Below are positions 46,610-59,399 of a stretch of 64,000 nucleotides of DNA, piece by piece. The notes beneath the pieces are model-generated. The model saw only the letters and a program-made list of their open reading frames with translations. It ran no database searches and had not been told where the DNA came from. The translations under genes and the position numbers were made by a program. Within the stretch, counting starts at the first letter, position 1, and each line of letters opens with the position of its first letter. The DNA comes from Anopheles merus (Eukaryota; Arthropoda; Insecta; Diptera; Culicidae), in assembly GCF_017562075.2 (NCBI RefSeq), contig NC_054084.1:19908889-19972888 (forward strand). The letters run 5' to 3'.

Positions 46610-47368
46610 TTGCCCCGTCTTTGGTGCGTTCTGTTTAAATTGCATTCGTTTATGCAACATTTTGTATCGGGAAAGAAAACAAAACGCGATTGAAGCAGAA
46701 TTCTATTTTTAACCTTTCTTACGTGTACTGATATCACATTGCATTATTAAAATTGTCACTCACTCAATGTGAAATACGCAGCTGCTTTCGTTTGTAGTTG
46801 AAGCGAAGAGAAACCAAATTTTACAGATATACGTCATTTGTGTTTACCAGCTAATGAAGCGGTAGAGCTATAAATATAATTCGTTTCGTCAGTAATGCAT
46901 CGTTGTACTCATGGGACGGATTTATTTGTAATAAAAAATTATCTTGGAAATTATCACTTTTTATTTTCAGCCTGTTTTCCCAACGATTTCAATAGGAGCT
47001 CAGTTCTTACGCAAAAGAAAATTATTTAAAAATTATTTATTATTTTATTAATTAATTATTTGGTAGTGTTTTTCCTTGTCATAATTAATGGTTCTAGGCT
47101 AGGGAGATTATTAAAGTACTTTTTCTCTAGGATCCGGCAACCATAAATGCAATAGTGAAAGGTAAATGGAACTGTTTTTATTATTTTTTTTGTATTATTT
47201 TTTTAGTCCATATCTATTCTTTACCTTGGGAAAACCACACGTGTTAAAACAGCGAGCAAACTACTCAAATTAAGTGTTTATAAGACAGAACCATTCCGTT
47301 TAAAATTTGGGCGATTATGAAGAATATGATTGATTTTTTTTCTATTTGTCTATTAGATTAACCTTAAT
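46610..47368. other. AT-rich spacer
   Basis: No gene is seen. ATTATTTATTATTTTATTAATT-type runs lie around 47,030-47,060. It adjoins the SINE at 47,370. Confidence 0.4.
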
Positions 47369-47369
47369 G

Positions 47370-47832
47370 TTTTCTCTTCTTTTTCTTTGGCACAAAACAA
47401 CAACCAGTTTGGCCAAGGCCTTCGCCTGTAACCACCAGTGGGCTTTGGCTTTCAGTGACTTACAGGGTTTTCCAGGGATTCTCATAATTTTGGGACACTA
47501 TCTTGAATCTTTCTTATGGTAAGTGAACTTTATATGATGGAAATTGGACTCCATGGTACCCTTTTTTGACAGATTTCTTGGAATTTTCTATTTGATATGT
47601 CCAACAAGAGTGCTACAGAGTCCAGTTCTCGTTACATTAAGTTCATTTCACTTTAGGAAGAGTCAAATGAAGTGTCCCACAGCTATGAGAAACTCCTGGA
47701 AACTCCTGTATTGATTACCCGTTGCAGGATAGTCAGCCCTGCTTGTATGGGGGCACGATCAGGGCTTAAACCCACGACGGAAACGTTGCTAGGTCGTACG
47801 AGTTGATGATTTTACCACGAGACCGGATCCTA
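47370..47832 (-). mobile_element. SINE200-like copy interrupted by a MITE
   Basis: The two halves, 47,370-47,462 and 47,711-47,832, read together on the minus strand as the same SINE seen at 29,187 and 60,821. The B-box part (complement of AGGGCTTAAACCCA) and the A-box part (complement of GTACGAGTTGATGATTTTACC) lie in the right half, and the 3' portion (AAGGCCTTCGCCTGTAACC on the plus strand) in the left half. The SINE is split by the insertion described next. Confidence 0.75.
47463..47708. mobile_element. MITE with long inverted termini, TA target site
   Basis: A 246-base insertion sits inside the SINE and is flanked by a TA on each side (47,461-47,462 and 47,709-47,710). The left end CAGGGTTTTCCAGGGATTCT and the complement of the right end CAGGAGTTTCCAGGAGTTTC are imperfect inverted repeats extending about 70 bases (both continue to TCTCATA and GGGACACT). 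There is no coding capacity. A TA duplication with CAGG ends suggests a Tc1/mariner-related non-autonomous family. Confidence 0.75.
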
Positions 47833-47839
47833 ACTAACT

Positions 47840-50800
47840 CTAAAAGAATATATTATAATGCTCTTGTTCCAAACCCATACTTGAGCTTTATGTTTTAAAT
47901 CGTCTAACGTAAAATTATGTACAAGTAGATGCGAAAAATATGAAGGCCCAAGCATTAATTGCGTTAAATATTAGCAAGAGCATCTCTAGCTTCCGATTTC
48001 AAGCTTTATTTCTTGTAGCGAACCTATCAGACAGAACCAACTTTACATACGTGATTGATTAAAGAAGCGACATTTCCAGAGCTTAAGCCCTAATCATTAG
48101 TAAGCTTACAGAAAGACGTTCTCAAAGCAATTTCTACTGCTTGTAGTAAAATAGATGTTCTAAAGTGCTAATCAGTTTTTAAAAATCGTATTTAATTGAC
48201 TAATCGATCATTTCGAACTGAAAATTCTTTCCTCAATCGCTATTTTTCATTTCGTTTTTGTCTTTTCAATATTCTTGGATGATCTGTGTGTGGCCCATCT
48301 TATGAATTGAATAGTGTTATTGAATTAGGTTTGTATGACCTAATTTTTGTTCACTTAGTAACGTAACAAACAAACTATGTTAAACCAACATCTAGTCCCA
48401 TAAAAAAAGATATACCCTTTCTTCCTGTCCAGCACAACAATTATTTCATTAAGCATGTTTTGTAGAACATTCACCTTCCCTAGCAAACAGCATATTTAGC
48501 ATCTACCTTTAAAAGCGCCTAGCCCAAAAAGCACCGAAAAGCACGTGTGTGCCCTGACATTGAATTAATTACCGCCAAACAAAAACGGTGACCAAAATGT
48601 GTCCTCCTCAGGGAGCCGAGCCAGGTTGCAACGCTAACGAGCTACTCCCGAAAGCTACATCCGACGCATTCGATAACATCTGGGAGTTTTTGTCTTCTCT
48701 GTTTCGAACCTCGTCATTACCCAGTGTGATAATTGTTGCCCCCCGGAACCCGTACGTGTCCGAAATGGAACTGGAATTAATTAAACGGAAGGTTCGGCAA
48801 ATTAAATCCCTTGGACGTTTGTTGTGCTGCGCCTGTGTAGGGCATGAACATCACTCCAGCTGTGCAAATTTTGCCAGCCAACCAGCAGCAGCTTTTGTTC
48901 GAATGTGTTTAAACAAATAGAAGGTTTTACGCTTTAAGATACCTTATCACAACGTCCCGTGCGGTTGATATGTGTTGCTTCCTTTGCATACTTTAATACA
49001 AAAAAATGGCATCAATATGCGTAATGCGAGTCCTCGGAAACTGTGCCTCCATAACTGTGTACGATCTGCATTTGCAAGCACCACATGACCGATGTACGAG
49101 ATATGTAGAACTTTGGCTAGAGAAAAGAATGCCCAGTCCCCGTGTCTTTGCAAAAGATGGAACGATGATTGAAGGAAGTAGTGAGCCAAAGAAACAGAAA
49201 AGGCAAGAACAAGTTAAGGGGATAAAATGTCCCCCTTTTACCCGTACGCCCCTCCCCGGAAGGTCTTCAAAACTGAGCAGGGACTAGATGGAACTGTCCT
49301 TAGAACTACTTTTCCGCTTTATCCTTCGGTAGGGGCATTTGAGCATGTTATGGTGGGGTGGGAATGGGACGAAATTATGTCAAGTATGTGATGGTATTTA
49401 AATAATGTCCCTGCTGCTTACCACACCGTAGCAAAGTGGAAAAAAACGACGACTGCCTGGGTGTCCGTTCGCCGTTTTCCACACACATACACACAAATCG
49501 ATATATGATGGGGGAGTAGGTTAATGCATGAAACGCTTTTCCTAGAACTTAAACTTTCCCGCATAAATTGTTTGATAAACTGTGCACAACTTTATCGTCA
49601 CTAGTGTACGTTAGGAGTGTTAGCCAAAGGACTGCGATATTGTTAAAGTGTATTAAAACGAGGATTTGCGTCGCTCTCCCCTCTAATAACACACGTTCGA
49701 TATTGTAATTAATTGTAAATCTTTACCACCACCATCACCACTACAGCTAAACTTGTTCCATGTAAAACAAATTAAGTAATCAAAACTGGATCGTGTGTGA
49801 CACATTAAGCTGATGGCAAACGGGGGAAGCTATGCTAAAGGAGAAGGGTCCGCATCGAACGCGCACCATTTGCGTATGCAACGCGTAAAGATGGGCCCTT
49901 GCGTTACTCGTTAGGGGTGCGCTTTTTATTCCTATTTATTACTTTATTATTTCTTACTCCCTCTCTCCCACAGGCACACACACGTGCTTGGTGGAGGTAT
50001 TAAATTTACCGAAAGACGAGAAGATCCTACCTTTTTTTGTTGTTGCTCTGAGTCCTCCTTCTACGTATTCCGATGTGTGCGCTGCACATGACACTCTTGT
50101 GGTCGTGGCACGTGCCACACTAGGTCTCTGCTAGCCGGTCCGCTTTATTGGACATAACCGAACGTGACCAGGCATTCGTGGTGTGTGCTGCTCAGTTTTC
50201 AAGACCATCCGGGAACTCCAGGCAACATTACAATTTAACGGACCAATCAATTAATGCTGGAAGGACCTTTGGGGGAGAAAATCGAAATCAATATTAGCGA
50301 TGCAGTTTTAGTGTCAACAAGGATGTGCTTAACTGTCATGATTAAGATGTTCGATGCACTCACCTTCTTGTCGAACGATAATTTTATATTTTAGATCCTC
50401 CTGTTTTCTGTAGCTGTAATATTTACAATCACGCCTCTTTTGCCCCGAATTTCCTTCTTCCGCCCTCAATGCAACACGTTATTGCATGTCTGGCTCGGTT
50501 CTGTCTGTCTGTCTGTCCTATCTTCCATCATTATTTAATAAAGCATTAGAGTGCCAAAAAAAAAAAATAACGGGACCACCCCACTCATCCCCGAAACTCT
50601 CCGAATGTGATTAAATTGACGGATGGTCTACCGGCGGCGTCCCTTCGGAAATGTAAATTTCCCAGACAGCCCCCATATTAACTGTGTGTGTGTGTACCTA
50701 CGTGCCGTCGGTCCTCGAGGTAGAGGTGGCGCACCCGCGTTCGTGCGGCGTATGGCGGTGAAGTGCAATAAACGCACACAGACACACACACACGTGCCTT

Positions 50801-53800
50801 TCCAGATAGGGGCACCTCCTGTGTGACCAAAATTACGTCATAATTGTCCTAAAAAGGCCGCACGTGGTGACCCTTACAATTTTATCCACCCAGACACGGG
50901 ACCGCAGAGTAAGGTTTGGAGGTTCCTCCTGTGATTTCACGCACGATAGGAAAGGACATTATACACATGATTTCGCTTATCTGTTAGGTTTTTTAATATA
51001 GCTTTGCTTACCTTTAGGGGGAGGTATCTTATTTTACGTTTATTTTCTACCTTAAAGCACCTTGCTACTCTGGCTCGTTCCACGTGACACAGTGAACGAT
51101 AGTTCGCCTACTCCGATTCCTTTTGACAGATGAAATCATCTTCATCCCAGCGCCTACCTGGAATTCGATTTATCGCCTACCATTCATTTTGTGTGCACGC
51201 TTTCCCCCCAAAGCAAGCCAAATGGACGAACAAAACAAAACAAAAAAAAAAGGTTTGCAAAAGAAAACACGCGTGGAAAACACAACTTGGGCCCGGGTAC
51301 GGTACAGTAAATCTGACACTATTTCGACGCGTGACCTAATTCGATGAAACACGAAACAGGATAGATGAAGCAATAACACACACAAAAAAAGGAAACCACA
51401 CACGCACGGAGAGAAGCACCCTCTTTGAGGAACGGTGAAAAATCGGAACGGCTTAGGAATGTTTCGCACCATGCCCACCGCATTGTGTGCCTGCAGGGCA
51501 CTCCGTCACATCCACTTTGCGATGAATCAATTGGCACAAGCTCGGTAACTGTAAATGGGACTTCGTTTTGATTATCCTTTTACAACAATTCGGTTTCTCG
51601 TCCCTAATCAATTCGAGGTTTGTCGCGCCACCCTATTTCCGGTATGATCGATTGGTGGTGATGGTGGTGGTGGTAGCATCGTTAGAAGGGTTATCCTTTT
51701 TGCCCGCACAAATACGTATATAAAAGCTCACCCCTTGCTTTTATGTGCTGTGGCGTCTCCTCCGTGCCCGTAATTTGATCTCGATTGTAATTTAATCGTA
51801 AATTTATTACAATCGATCGGGCTACGGGGGAACTCGTGTTTCGTGCCATTTCCTCCCAATCTCTGTTTGTATGATTGCGGTTGGCAAAATAGAAGGGTGT
51901 AGCACTTATAAAAAAGAGCCACCACCAGGGTCCCAAGCCAAGCCACTAGCGCGCGTTCGAGCCGTTCGTTTATTGACGTTGTACTTTAATTTTATTTTCT
52001 CTCTATTCATCGTTCCAACCCACCAGGAAGCCTCCCGCCAATTAAGTCCACGCCCACGTGTGAGTGTCTGACAGTCGCAACAACAACAAAAAAAAACTCC
52101 GAGAAAACAGGGTGCTTGCGGTCCCAAAAGGATGGCCTATCGCGCACTGCCGGAACAATGACGGTGGCTAGACTTGCCTGATGAATGGACAAAACGGGCC
52201 ACACGGCGCTCGAGTTCGTTGACCAGCCAGCGTTCGATATGTGTGTGTGTCTGTCGTGCACAAGGATCAGGATTACCCTTTGGGATACATAAACTGGAAG
52301 AAACTCTTTTAAAAAACGGTGTACCGTTTGTCTCATTGTGCCATAATTTCGTACGGCGGCTGAGGTTTCGAGGAAGACGGAGCGTGACTTCCGGTGGTGT
52401 CCCGGGACAGCACCATCTTCGAACGGGAAGTGGCAATTCATTGCACAAGAAGAAAGAGAATGTGCGGTACAAAAAGCAGCAGAAAGTGCCAAGCCATGAC
52501 CGCGCACGTGGCGACGGGACACACTGTCGAACGGGGTTCGCGCGCGCGATGATGGATGATGGCGCAGAACCCTTTAGCGGACGCAATTTCTGTACACTTC
52601 CTGTGGAACGGATTGCGGGTGAGTGAGGTAGGGGTTTATTTCCTCAGTTCGACGTTTACTTACTTTTTCTAATGCACCCATAGCCAGGAAGTGAGTACGA
52701 TGACGGGAACAATGGGATTGTTTGTTAGTAAAAGTGTTTAAAACAAAATTCTCAAATCGATCATTGAGAAGATATTGGCATACTTCAGAAATTCGCACTT
52801 CTTACTGTTACGACCCGATCTCCTCCGGCAGGTCACGTGAAGGATTGGCTCTCAGCAATAGTCGCAGGGTCGTTGCGCAGGAGAAACAAACAGCGGCCTT
52901 TTGGACAGAGTCTTTGATACATTGCCTACTTACCAGTCCTTCCCGCTAGTTGTTTCTGTTCCAATAGTTGGGATGCCTATGCAGACGGATGTTTAGGATG
53001 TTTAGCTTGGAATTCCAGGGACTTTGTCCTATTTCGGATGTTGGAATGAAAGGCGTTTACTTGAGGAACTTTTACGTTTGAATATCTGTTTATTGAAAAC
53101 ATGGCCTACTTTTATACTAAATTTTAACCTTGCATGTTTACCCGATTATCCGCTCGGACCGGACTGTTCGTGTTTCAAGAAAATTCTTTTTGTGACGAGG
53201 AAGGATTTGGAAGGATAAAACAATGGTTACTTGGATTAGGATAAGCAAATTGGTGCAGGAAGAAATTTATATTCGTGTGCGTAACGCCTTACATTAAAAC
53301 CTCTAAATTTCTCCCGAAATAGTAATTCCAAGGATTTCCTATCGATTGGGCAGTTCGGCGATCAGTTGCTCTACTAGGAATACATTAGTAATAACTTCCA
53401 AGGCTACGATCTACGATTCATTTCAAGTCCAGTATAGGTTATATATCAGGTCCTAGACTAAGGCGCCAATAAACAATACGCAAGCTAAGTGGCCCGAGGT
53501 CTCGAGAGGTCCCGAATTTAGAACCACATCCGCTTACAAGTAAATTTGCTTCTCAATCATTCTCTGATTAAGAACTCCTCATACAACCTCCCGCTCGACA
53601 CTTTAGAAGGGCCTACATTCGTGTGATCGTTTAGCGCCTCCACTTGTGCTAATCCGCCCCTGTCCTGGACTAGGATAGGTTTCAATTCAGTTTGCAATAT
53701 CAGTATATGTTCGTGAATTGACTTTGAATGCAGAATCTCTGTTATATGAAGATGTTCTGTCAGATAGGCTCTGGAACAACAGCATGAAAACTATAATAGG

Positions 53801-55900
53801 AAACAGTAACAGTGACTTACAATCGTACGAAAGCTTCTTTCTTCAAGCCTGGAGAGCATGAGAAGTTGTTGATTGAGTTTTCTTCTATTTGGCGTATCGT
53901 ACTACGCGTACAGGGCTATTCATTACCACACAGCCGGTTAGTCAGCCGTATGAGCCTTGAATCCATGACGGGCATTAATTATTTTAGTTAGGTAAAATAT
54001 TTTGATGGCTACATATTAAGAAGGCACACGGCTTTTAATGCCTCCGTCTGTAGATCTTCGTCGTAAACACCAAAAAAACTGCTTTGAGCAATTGTGAAGA
54101 TCACTAAAGATCGTTTTTAATATGAACAATCGAACGTTTATCAAATTTCTCGTATGATCAAGTCATCTTACTAGATTAATCCTTAATTCTGTTTCAAGAA
54201 TTTTTCTATTTTCTTTTGTGGCATTTGTGGTCACATTTAAGAAAAAACTAAATAAATTACAGAACAAAGGAACAATTATTAACCATTTTTATCCTTCAAT
54301 TCCTTCATCTTACCCCAATGTGCCGAAGTTCAAAGTCAATCGTCCGGTCACATAAGCGAGTCCTGGCATTATTTTGTCATTCGCACCACACAAAGTCCAC
54401 CCGTGGAGGTGACTGGTGTTTTCCACCATTTTTTTGCTTCTCGCTTTTCCTCTTTTCACTTACCACAAACATCCTGATCGACACACACAACACACTCACT
54501 ATAGCCTTTTAATCTCATTCCGCCGGCAATAACTCGGTGCAATTATAAAGCACCTCCATCCTTTTCTTGTTGTGCCCTAACTCCCCGTGAGAATAGCTGG
54601 TGTCCTCTGTGCTCGTCGACCACGTGCTTCCGTCCGTCCGGTGTTGCATCATCCAGTGCCCCGGGGAAAGCGAACTGGTTGGAACAGAGTTGGAATGCTT
54701 GACTATTCACCGCGTGCACAAACGTGCGAGTGGATTCCATTCCAGAACGAACGCTCGGGCGGCAGGAAGAGGCAACCCCATGGCTTCACAATTATGCCAG
54801 CAGGACGACGATATCACACACCCTTGCCCAGTAGGGGCCTGTTGCTTTTTATTTTGCTGTCCAGCTCAAAGCTCGTCCGATGGAAAAAAAAACTGCTGGA
54901 ATGATGACATATTGGTTTGCTGCGGCGCGTTTCAGTTTCGGGCTCGAACGAGTCGTTTTGAATTCGCGCCTCGTACCTGCTGTTGCGGCGGTGACCGGTG
55001 GTATTTGTGCAACGATGGGTTTGCCGATGCCACAAGGATGGACACCATCGTATCGGTAGACAAAGGTTCACGACGGTGCCCCGTCTCCGAGCCGCGAGCG
55101 ACGACGGCATGAGATGGCGCATACTTCCCTTTTTGCGCAAGGAAGCACCTTAATGCGTATGGTTTGTTTCGCAGGCACGGTACGCGATGCTGCTGCTGCT
55201 GCTTGCTGGCAGGATGTGTGGTTGTGCAGGATGAAAAGGATGATGGTATCCGGTCGGTCGGGTGGTTGGTTGGCACCAGCGCGTACCGTGCATAATTATT
55301 GGGTGGGTATGAATATTAAATATGAGAATTGTTCGCATTTCTTAGAATATTTTTCCACGCTTGGTCGTTCGTTTGTCCTTTGCGGTTTTGTGTGGTTGGC
55401 ACGTGTCGATGAAAATGCCATTTCTAAGGTGCAGGTGCGGGTTTAGCAACGAAGACGAAGGAATTTGTCTTAGAAATGCTGCCAAAAGGGATAAGAATAG
55501 CGTAGAAGCGGTGGATCATCGATCCGAGCTTCAACTTTAAGGCATCGGCTGCTGGGTGAAGACGACCCGATCTGAGTGCCAGATAGAATATATATCCTTG
55601 CAACCCCGAGTACGAAGAATTCCGGAACCTCTCCTTTCCCCCCCCCCTCCCCCCTCTCGGACGTGCAATATGAATATGACAGATGACCGGGTTTTATGAG
55701 GTTTGTCGGTATATGATAGTGAGGGGTTTGATGAGAGGCAGCGGGATGTGGCATTTGCATAATCTTTGCACATCTATAAACGGGGGATAAACGGTTCTCG
55801 GTATGCGGTGATGAAGGTAATCGCAAAACTCGCCACGTGCTTTGAAGGTACATTTGCGGTACAATGCGTCTTCAGCGTATTAGCACAGTTAGTGGTACTT
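47840..55900. other. Gene desert, 8 kb
   Basis: No gene is supported. 47,840-48,500 and 53,000-54,300 are AT-rich. 48,550-52,950 and 54,330-55,850 are more balanced and carry many overlapping frames on both strands (for example 48,588-48,920, 52,174-52,626 and 54,600-55,112), none with a domain or signal peptide. Small runs: poly-A near 50,556, C run near 55,640, GT near 50,684. A trace of SINE200-like sequence (TGAATCCATGACGGGC) lies near 53,968. The balanced patches could be regulatory DNA or intronic sequence of a gene outside the window. Confidence 0.45.
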
Positions 55901-56261
55901 ATTGATTTTTGATGCCTTTTTACTACTGACACAGCTAGCAGCAGAATGAATCCTTTCCAATCATTACGAGAGTTTTCTTGGATTCAGAACCCTTTTTTGC
56001 ATGGCTCTTCAGTATATAAGGCATTAAAAATGTGCTTAAAATTGATAATAAACAATTCAACATTGAACCAACTCCGCCTTGAAGCAACTAATGAGCTCAT
56101 GTTGCTGCGTATGCTTAATGTTGTTCATTTTATTGCCCCATTTTTCGATGTGCAAACGCAATTTCATAATCTGTAAGCAGGCTGACCCCCTTTTCCAAAT
56201 GGCATTTTGTGATTAATTTTAACCGCAAGGCGGGTAAGTGAACATCGTGCATGTAAGGAAT

Positions 56262-56340
56262 GGTTCCCGGTTGGCAATCGAACCACGTACGACCTTCTGG
56301 CTGCCAACGAGCGAACTAAGCCACTGCTCATGGAAACATT
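56262..56340 (-). repeat. tRNA-like repeat or SINE head with A and B boxes
   Basis: On the minus strand an A-box-like TGGCTTAGTTCGC (56,323-56,311) is followed by a B-box-like GGTTCGATTGCC (56,284-56,273). The spacing is that of a polymerase III internal promoter. I could not fold a complete tRNA cloverleaf with a paired acceptor stem. It is more likely a tRNA-derived SINE of a family different from SINE200, or a tRNA pseudogene. Confidence 0.45.
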
Positions 56341-57020
56341 ATTCACACTCTTTTATTTGTCACATTATTTTTTCGTATTTTATCTACTATCTAAACGACT
56401 GGTCTCATTCGATGCCTTTGGAGAAGAAAGTCCGAATAATGGCGAGTTTTATTTTATAATTTTTAACGATTAACTCGAAAAGGAGTTTCTGAGCAAATTC
56501 GACTTGATCAAAATTGTCCAACTCGCTGATCCTACTTACTTAATCATCAGGAATCTCATGAATCATGAACCAGATCCCGAAACCAGACACAATCAGCTCT
56601 TGGCTGCAAGTGCTTTGTTTCTAAAAAATGTCACTTAATTTTATACAGTTTAGGATATTTTCTCGAATCGTTGTGTAATAAAGGATAAAAAATCGTTACG
56701 TACAGCTTTTTTGCAATCCTCAAGATACATAATTACATACATTGGACTACAGACTTTCGATACATACTTTGGATCAGTCGAAGGTCTCTGAGCCTTGTAG
56801 ATGGAACGAGGAAAAAACATACATTTTGCTAATGTTTAAACAGTTGATAGTCCACTGAGGCTAGTTCTAGTAGCAGCAGCCTAAACATTTCTCGGCGCTG
56901 AGGACTTATTGGTTTAAAGTGCACTCCTTGAGGTCAATTTTTACGTCATTCATCTACGTTTAAATTTTGGTTTGAATAGACGTTACTAGGTTACTGTGCT
57001 AGAGGGATCTTAATTATAAG

Positions 57021-57951
57021 CAGTGCTACAAAATGTCACTGTCACTGTCAAAGTCTCTATAAACTTTGAGCCAATTGCCCACGTCACGTACTCAATTATC
57101 ATAATCAGAGGTGATACTCAAAACGATTGGTGTGATCAATGCATGCTGCTGGGACATTTTTGCGAGCATTGCTTGATCAGTCACTATGCCATGACTTTTT
57201 TTACTGTGATCAATTCTACAAAATGTCACTGACATAGTCATGACAAAGCTGCTCTACTGTGATGGCCAGAGGTGAGACTCTTAACAGTTATCAGGACCAT
57301 CATATGCTTACTGACATTGTGTGCAATCAACTCCTGGTCAGTCACTTAGTCGTGACATTTTCTGTCGGTGATCGTCCCGATAGTCATGGGAGATATGCGG
57401 TGCGTGCGAGTGGTTCCAAGAAACAAAATGAGCATGGATTCTCGCTCTGTTTAACCCGACAGACCATCAAACCAGATACAGCGAGAAAGCATGCTCATTT
57501 TGTTGCTTGGAACCAAACGCTAAGTATATTCCAAGAATGTCGTGATTATCATCGACAGAAAATGTCACGAGTGACCAATAGTTAAGTGCTAAAAAATATC
57601 ACCAAGCATTGGTAATTGATCCACCAACTGTTTCAGTCTCACCTCTGATCATCTCAGTTGTGTTCGTGAGCTGATTTGAGCTTCGTTTCATTCATGAGCG
57701 TTGGTGACTGAAACAGAGGCATTTGGGACCACTATTGACAGCCAGAAAAAGTCATGATAATGTTTGCGCCGGCATTGAGCTCAGCTTGTCAATCAGAGTA
57801 TCGGGTTTGACTCAAGCACTCGCACGTCGTGCTCGGCATGTCATGACGCACTTTTTATTGAGTATCAGCAATGTGCATCAAGCTACCACGGATATGTTCA
57901 TTGTAATCGTTTGTGAAAATCTCGTGATGTTCATGACATTTTGCAGCACTG
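57021..57951. mobile_element. Fold-back hAT-like element
   Basis: A 931-base element is flanked by an identical 8-base duplication ATTATAAG (57,013-57,020 and 57,952-57,959). Ends: CAGTGCTACAAAATGTCA and the complement CAGTGCTGCAAAATGTCA. Inside are nested inverted repeats. CAGAGGTGAGACT (57,269) faces AGTCTCACCTCTG near 57,635, and a central palindrome has GGTTCCAAGAAACAAAATGA (57,411) facing TCATTTTGTTGCTTGGAACC (57,492). AAAATGTCA words recur throughout. The CAGTG termini and 8-base target site identify the hAT superfamily. No transposase frame is present. Confidence 0.85.
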
Positions 57952-57999
57952 ATTATAAGTATGACTTGGCGGACGCGGTCATCCGATCATCGTTTGTTC

Positions 58000-58880
58000 G
58001 CTGTTATGCATCTGAAGTTAATTTAGGTAAGTGTTTAGTAAAATGTTTTAGAAAAGCATTAACAATTTGCAGTCGAAATCCTTAAATAAAACACTAAGAT
58101 ACTTCCACTAAAACGTATCTAAAATTGTTTCTTCTCTTATGTTGATTGTTGGAGTGAACAAAAGATTTCCTTTTAAATTTGGATAACTTTAAAGACAACT
58201 TTCATCATAGGCCGCCCCCTGTTCAAAAGACGAAAAGTCATACAAAACGAGTCATCGCGCAGAAAGTTGCTTTCCAGCTAAAATCAATACACCAACCATC
58301 ATAAAAGCAAGAAATGTTCGCAAAGAAAACATTCGCTACCCGTGACATAGAAAGAACTCGGCAGCTTACCGCTTCAATCGAAGCAGATCAATTTGCACTC
58401 TACTTCATTGCGGCGTAAAGTGTACTTTTACACCACCCTCCCCATTGGCTCAACCCCATTCAATACTTAAAGAGGCTTTATTGCGTCCGGTGCGTCATGC
58501 GAACAGAACCGATCCTATTCTTCGATTCCCCTTTCTATTTTTCTATCCCCATGAATGGACCAAGAACGAGCGTAAATCTTTTCACTCCCTTCACTGTCTC
58601 CCGCAAAAAGGAGGTTACACTCCCAATGGCGCTGGACACTTCAAACGTAATGCCACTGCCGGGCACTGTGGGTCAATGGGAAGAATAAGAACTTCCGGCA
58701 GTGAAAATCTCCAGACCTATAATGATGAATTTTCTTTCCCAACTTCGTACACAAAGCGAAACTACAAACACTGGCGAGCTTTGAATTGCTTAATGCTTCA
58801 TCTGTAATTATTTACAACAAACGATCATGGCGGGGGAAAAACAGGAGTCCTTTGCGTCATTAGCTGAGGATATGCTATAA
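58000..58880. other. Spacer downstream of the minus-strand cuticular gene
   Basis: No gene is supported. A minus-strand AATAAA (plus TTTATT at 58,477-58,482) may end the 3' untranslated region of the gene at 58,890. The plus-strand frame 58,445-58,807 has no signature. Confidence 0.35.
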
Positions 58881-58889
58881 GGATATGCC

Positions 58890-59249
58890 TTACAGCACGT
58901 ACGGGTAGTAAGGGGCGTACGAGGCAGCCGTGTAGGCGGCCGTCAGCGGGGCACTGTAGGCGGCAGCGGCCACCGGAGCGGTAGTGTAGGCAGCAGCCAA
59001 CGGCGAGGCGTAAGCGGTGTAAGCGGCAGCAACTGGGGCCGTATAGGCGGCGGCCACCGGTGCCGTGTAAGCGGCCGACACGACGGCCGGGGCGGTGTAG
59101 GCGGCGGCCACTCCGTTGTAGTTCCGGGCGACGTACTGCGAGCTCTGGGCGGTCACAACGGCCGGTGCGGCGACGACGGCAGCGGTCAGCGGCTTGCCAG
59201 CAGCGCAGGCAACGGCGATGGCGACGAAGATGAACACTTTGGCGAACAT
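58890..59249 (-). CDS. Small Ala/Tyr-rich secreted cuticular-type protein
   Basis: A single coding exon on the minus strand encodes 119 residues. The signal peptide MFAKVFIFVAIAVACAAG is followed by KPLTAAVVAAPAVV, a short SSQYVARNYNG motif, and then about eight imperfect units of AAYTAP, AAYTTAPV and SAAYTAP to the end YAPYYPYVL. Ala, Tyr, Val and Pro dominate, and codon use is strongly G/C at third positions. This composition is typical of short low-complexity cuticle proteins of flies and mosquitoes. It has no R&R chitin-binding consensus and I see no retinin-like domain. The start is fixed by the signal peptide and by CAAA before the ATG. A TATA box lies about 100 bases upstream. Unlike the three genes at 11-26 kb it has no intron in the signal peptide. 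Confidence 0.85.
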   Translation of the reverse strand: MFAKVFIFVAIAVACAAGKPLTAAVVAAPAVVTAQSSQYVARNYNGVAAAYTAPAVVSAAYTAPVAAAYTAPVAAAYTAYASPLAAAYTTAPVAAAAYSAPLTAAYTAASYAPYYPYVL

Positions 59250-59316
59250 TTTGTTTGGTGGTGGTGGTGGTTTGGGGTTTTGGTGGTTTGTAGAAGCACT
59301 GATCGTTTGCTGACTG

Positions 59317-59356
59317 TGAACTGTGTCGTTTGCTACCGATGATCGTCATATTTATA
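59317..59356 (-). promoter_or_regulatory. TATA box and initiator (minus strand)
   Basis: TATAAATA on the minus strand (59,356-59,349) precedes a TCACAGTC initiator-like word (transcription start near 59,317) by about 30 bases. The leader to the ATG at 59,249 is about 70 bases and contains an ACCACC run. Confidence 0.65.
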
Positions 59357-59399
59357 TTCCAGATTAATTGTAACGTTCCCCCCGAAAAAAAAACCCGCG

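Noticed and set aside
54600..55112. 170-codon Cys-rich plus-strand frame
   Set aside because: Cysteines are irregular, with no signal peptide or domain pattern. Antisense frames of similar quality overlap it.
57723..58085. 120-codon frame overlapping the fold-back element
   Set aside because: It crosses the right end of the hAT-like element and its target duplication. It shows no similarity to a transposase.
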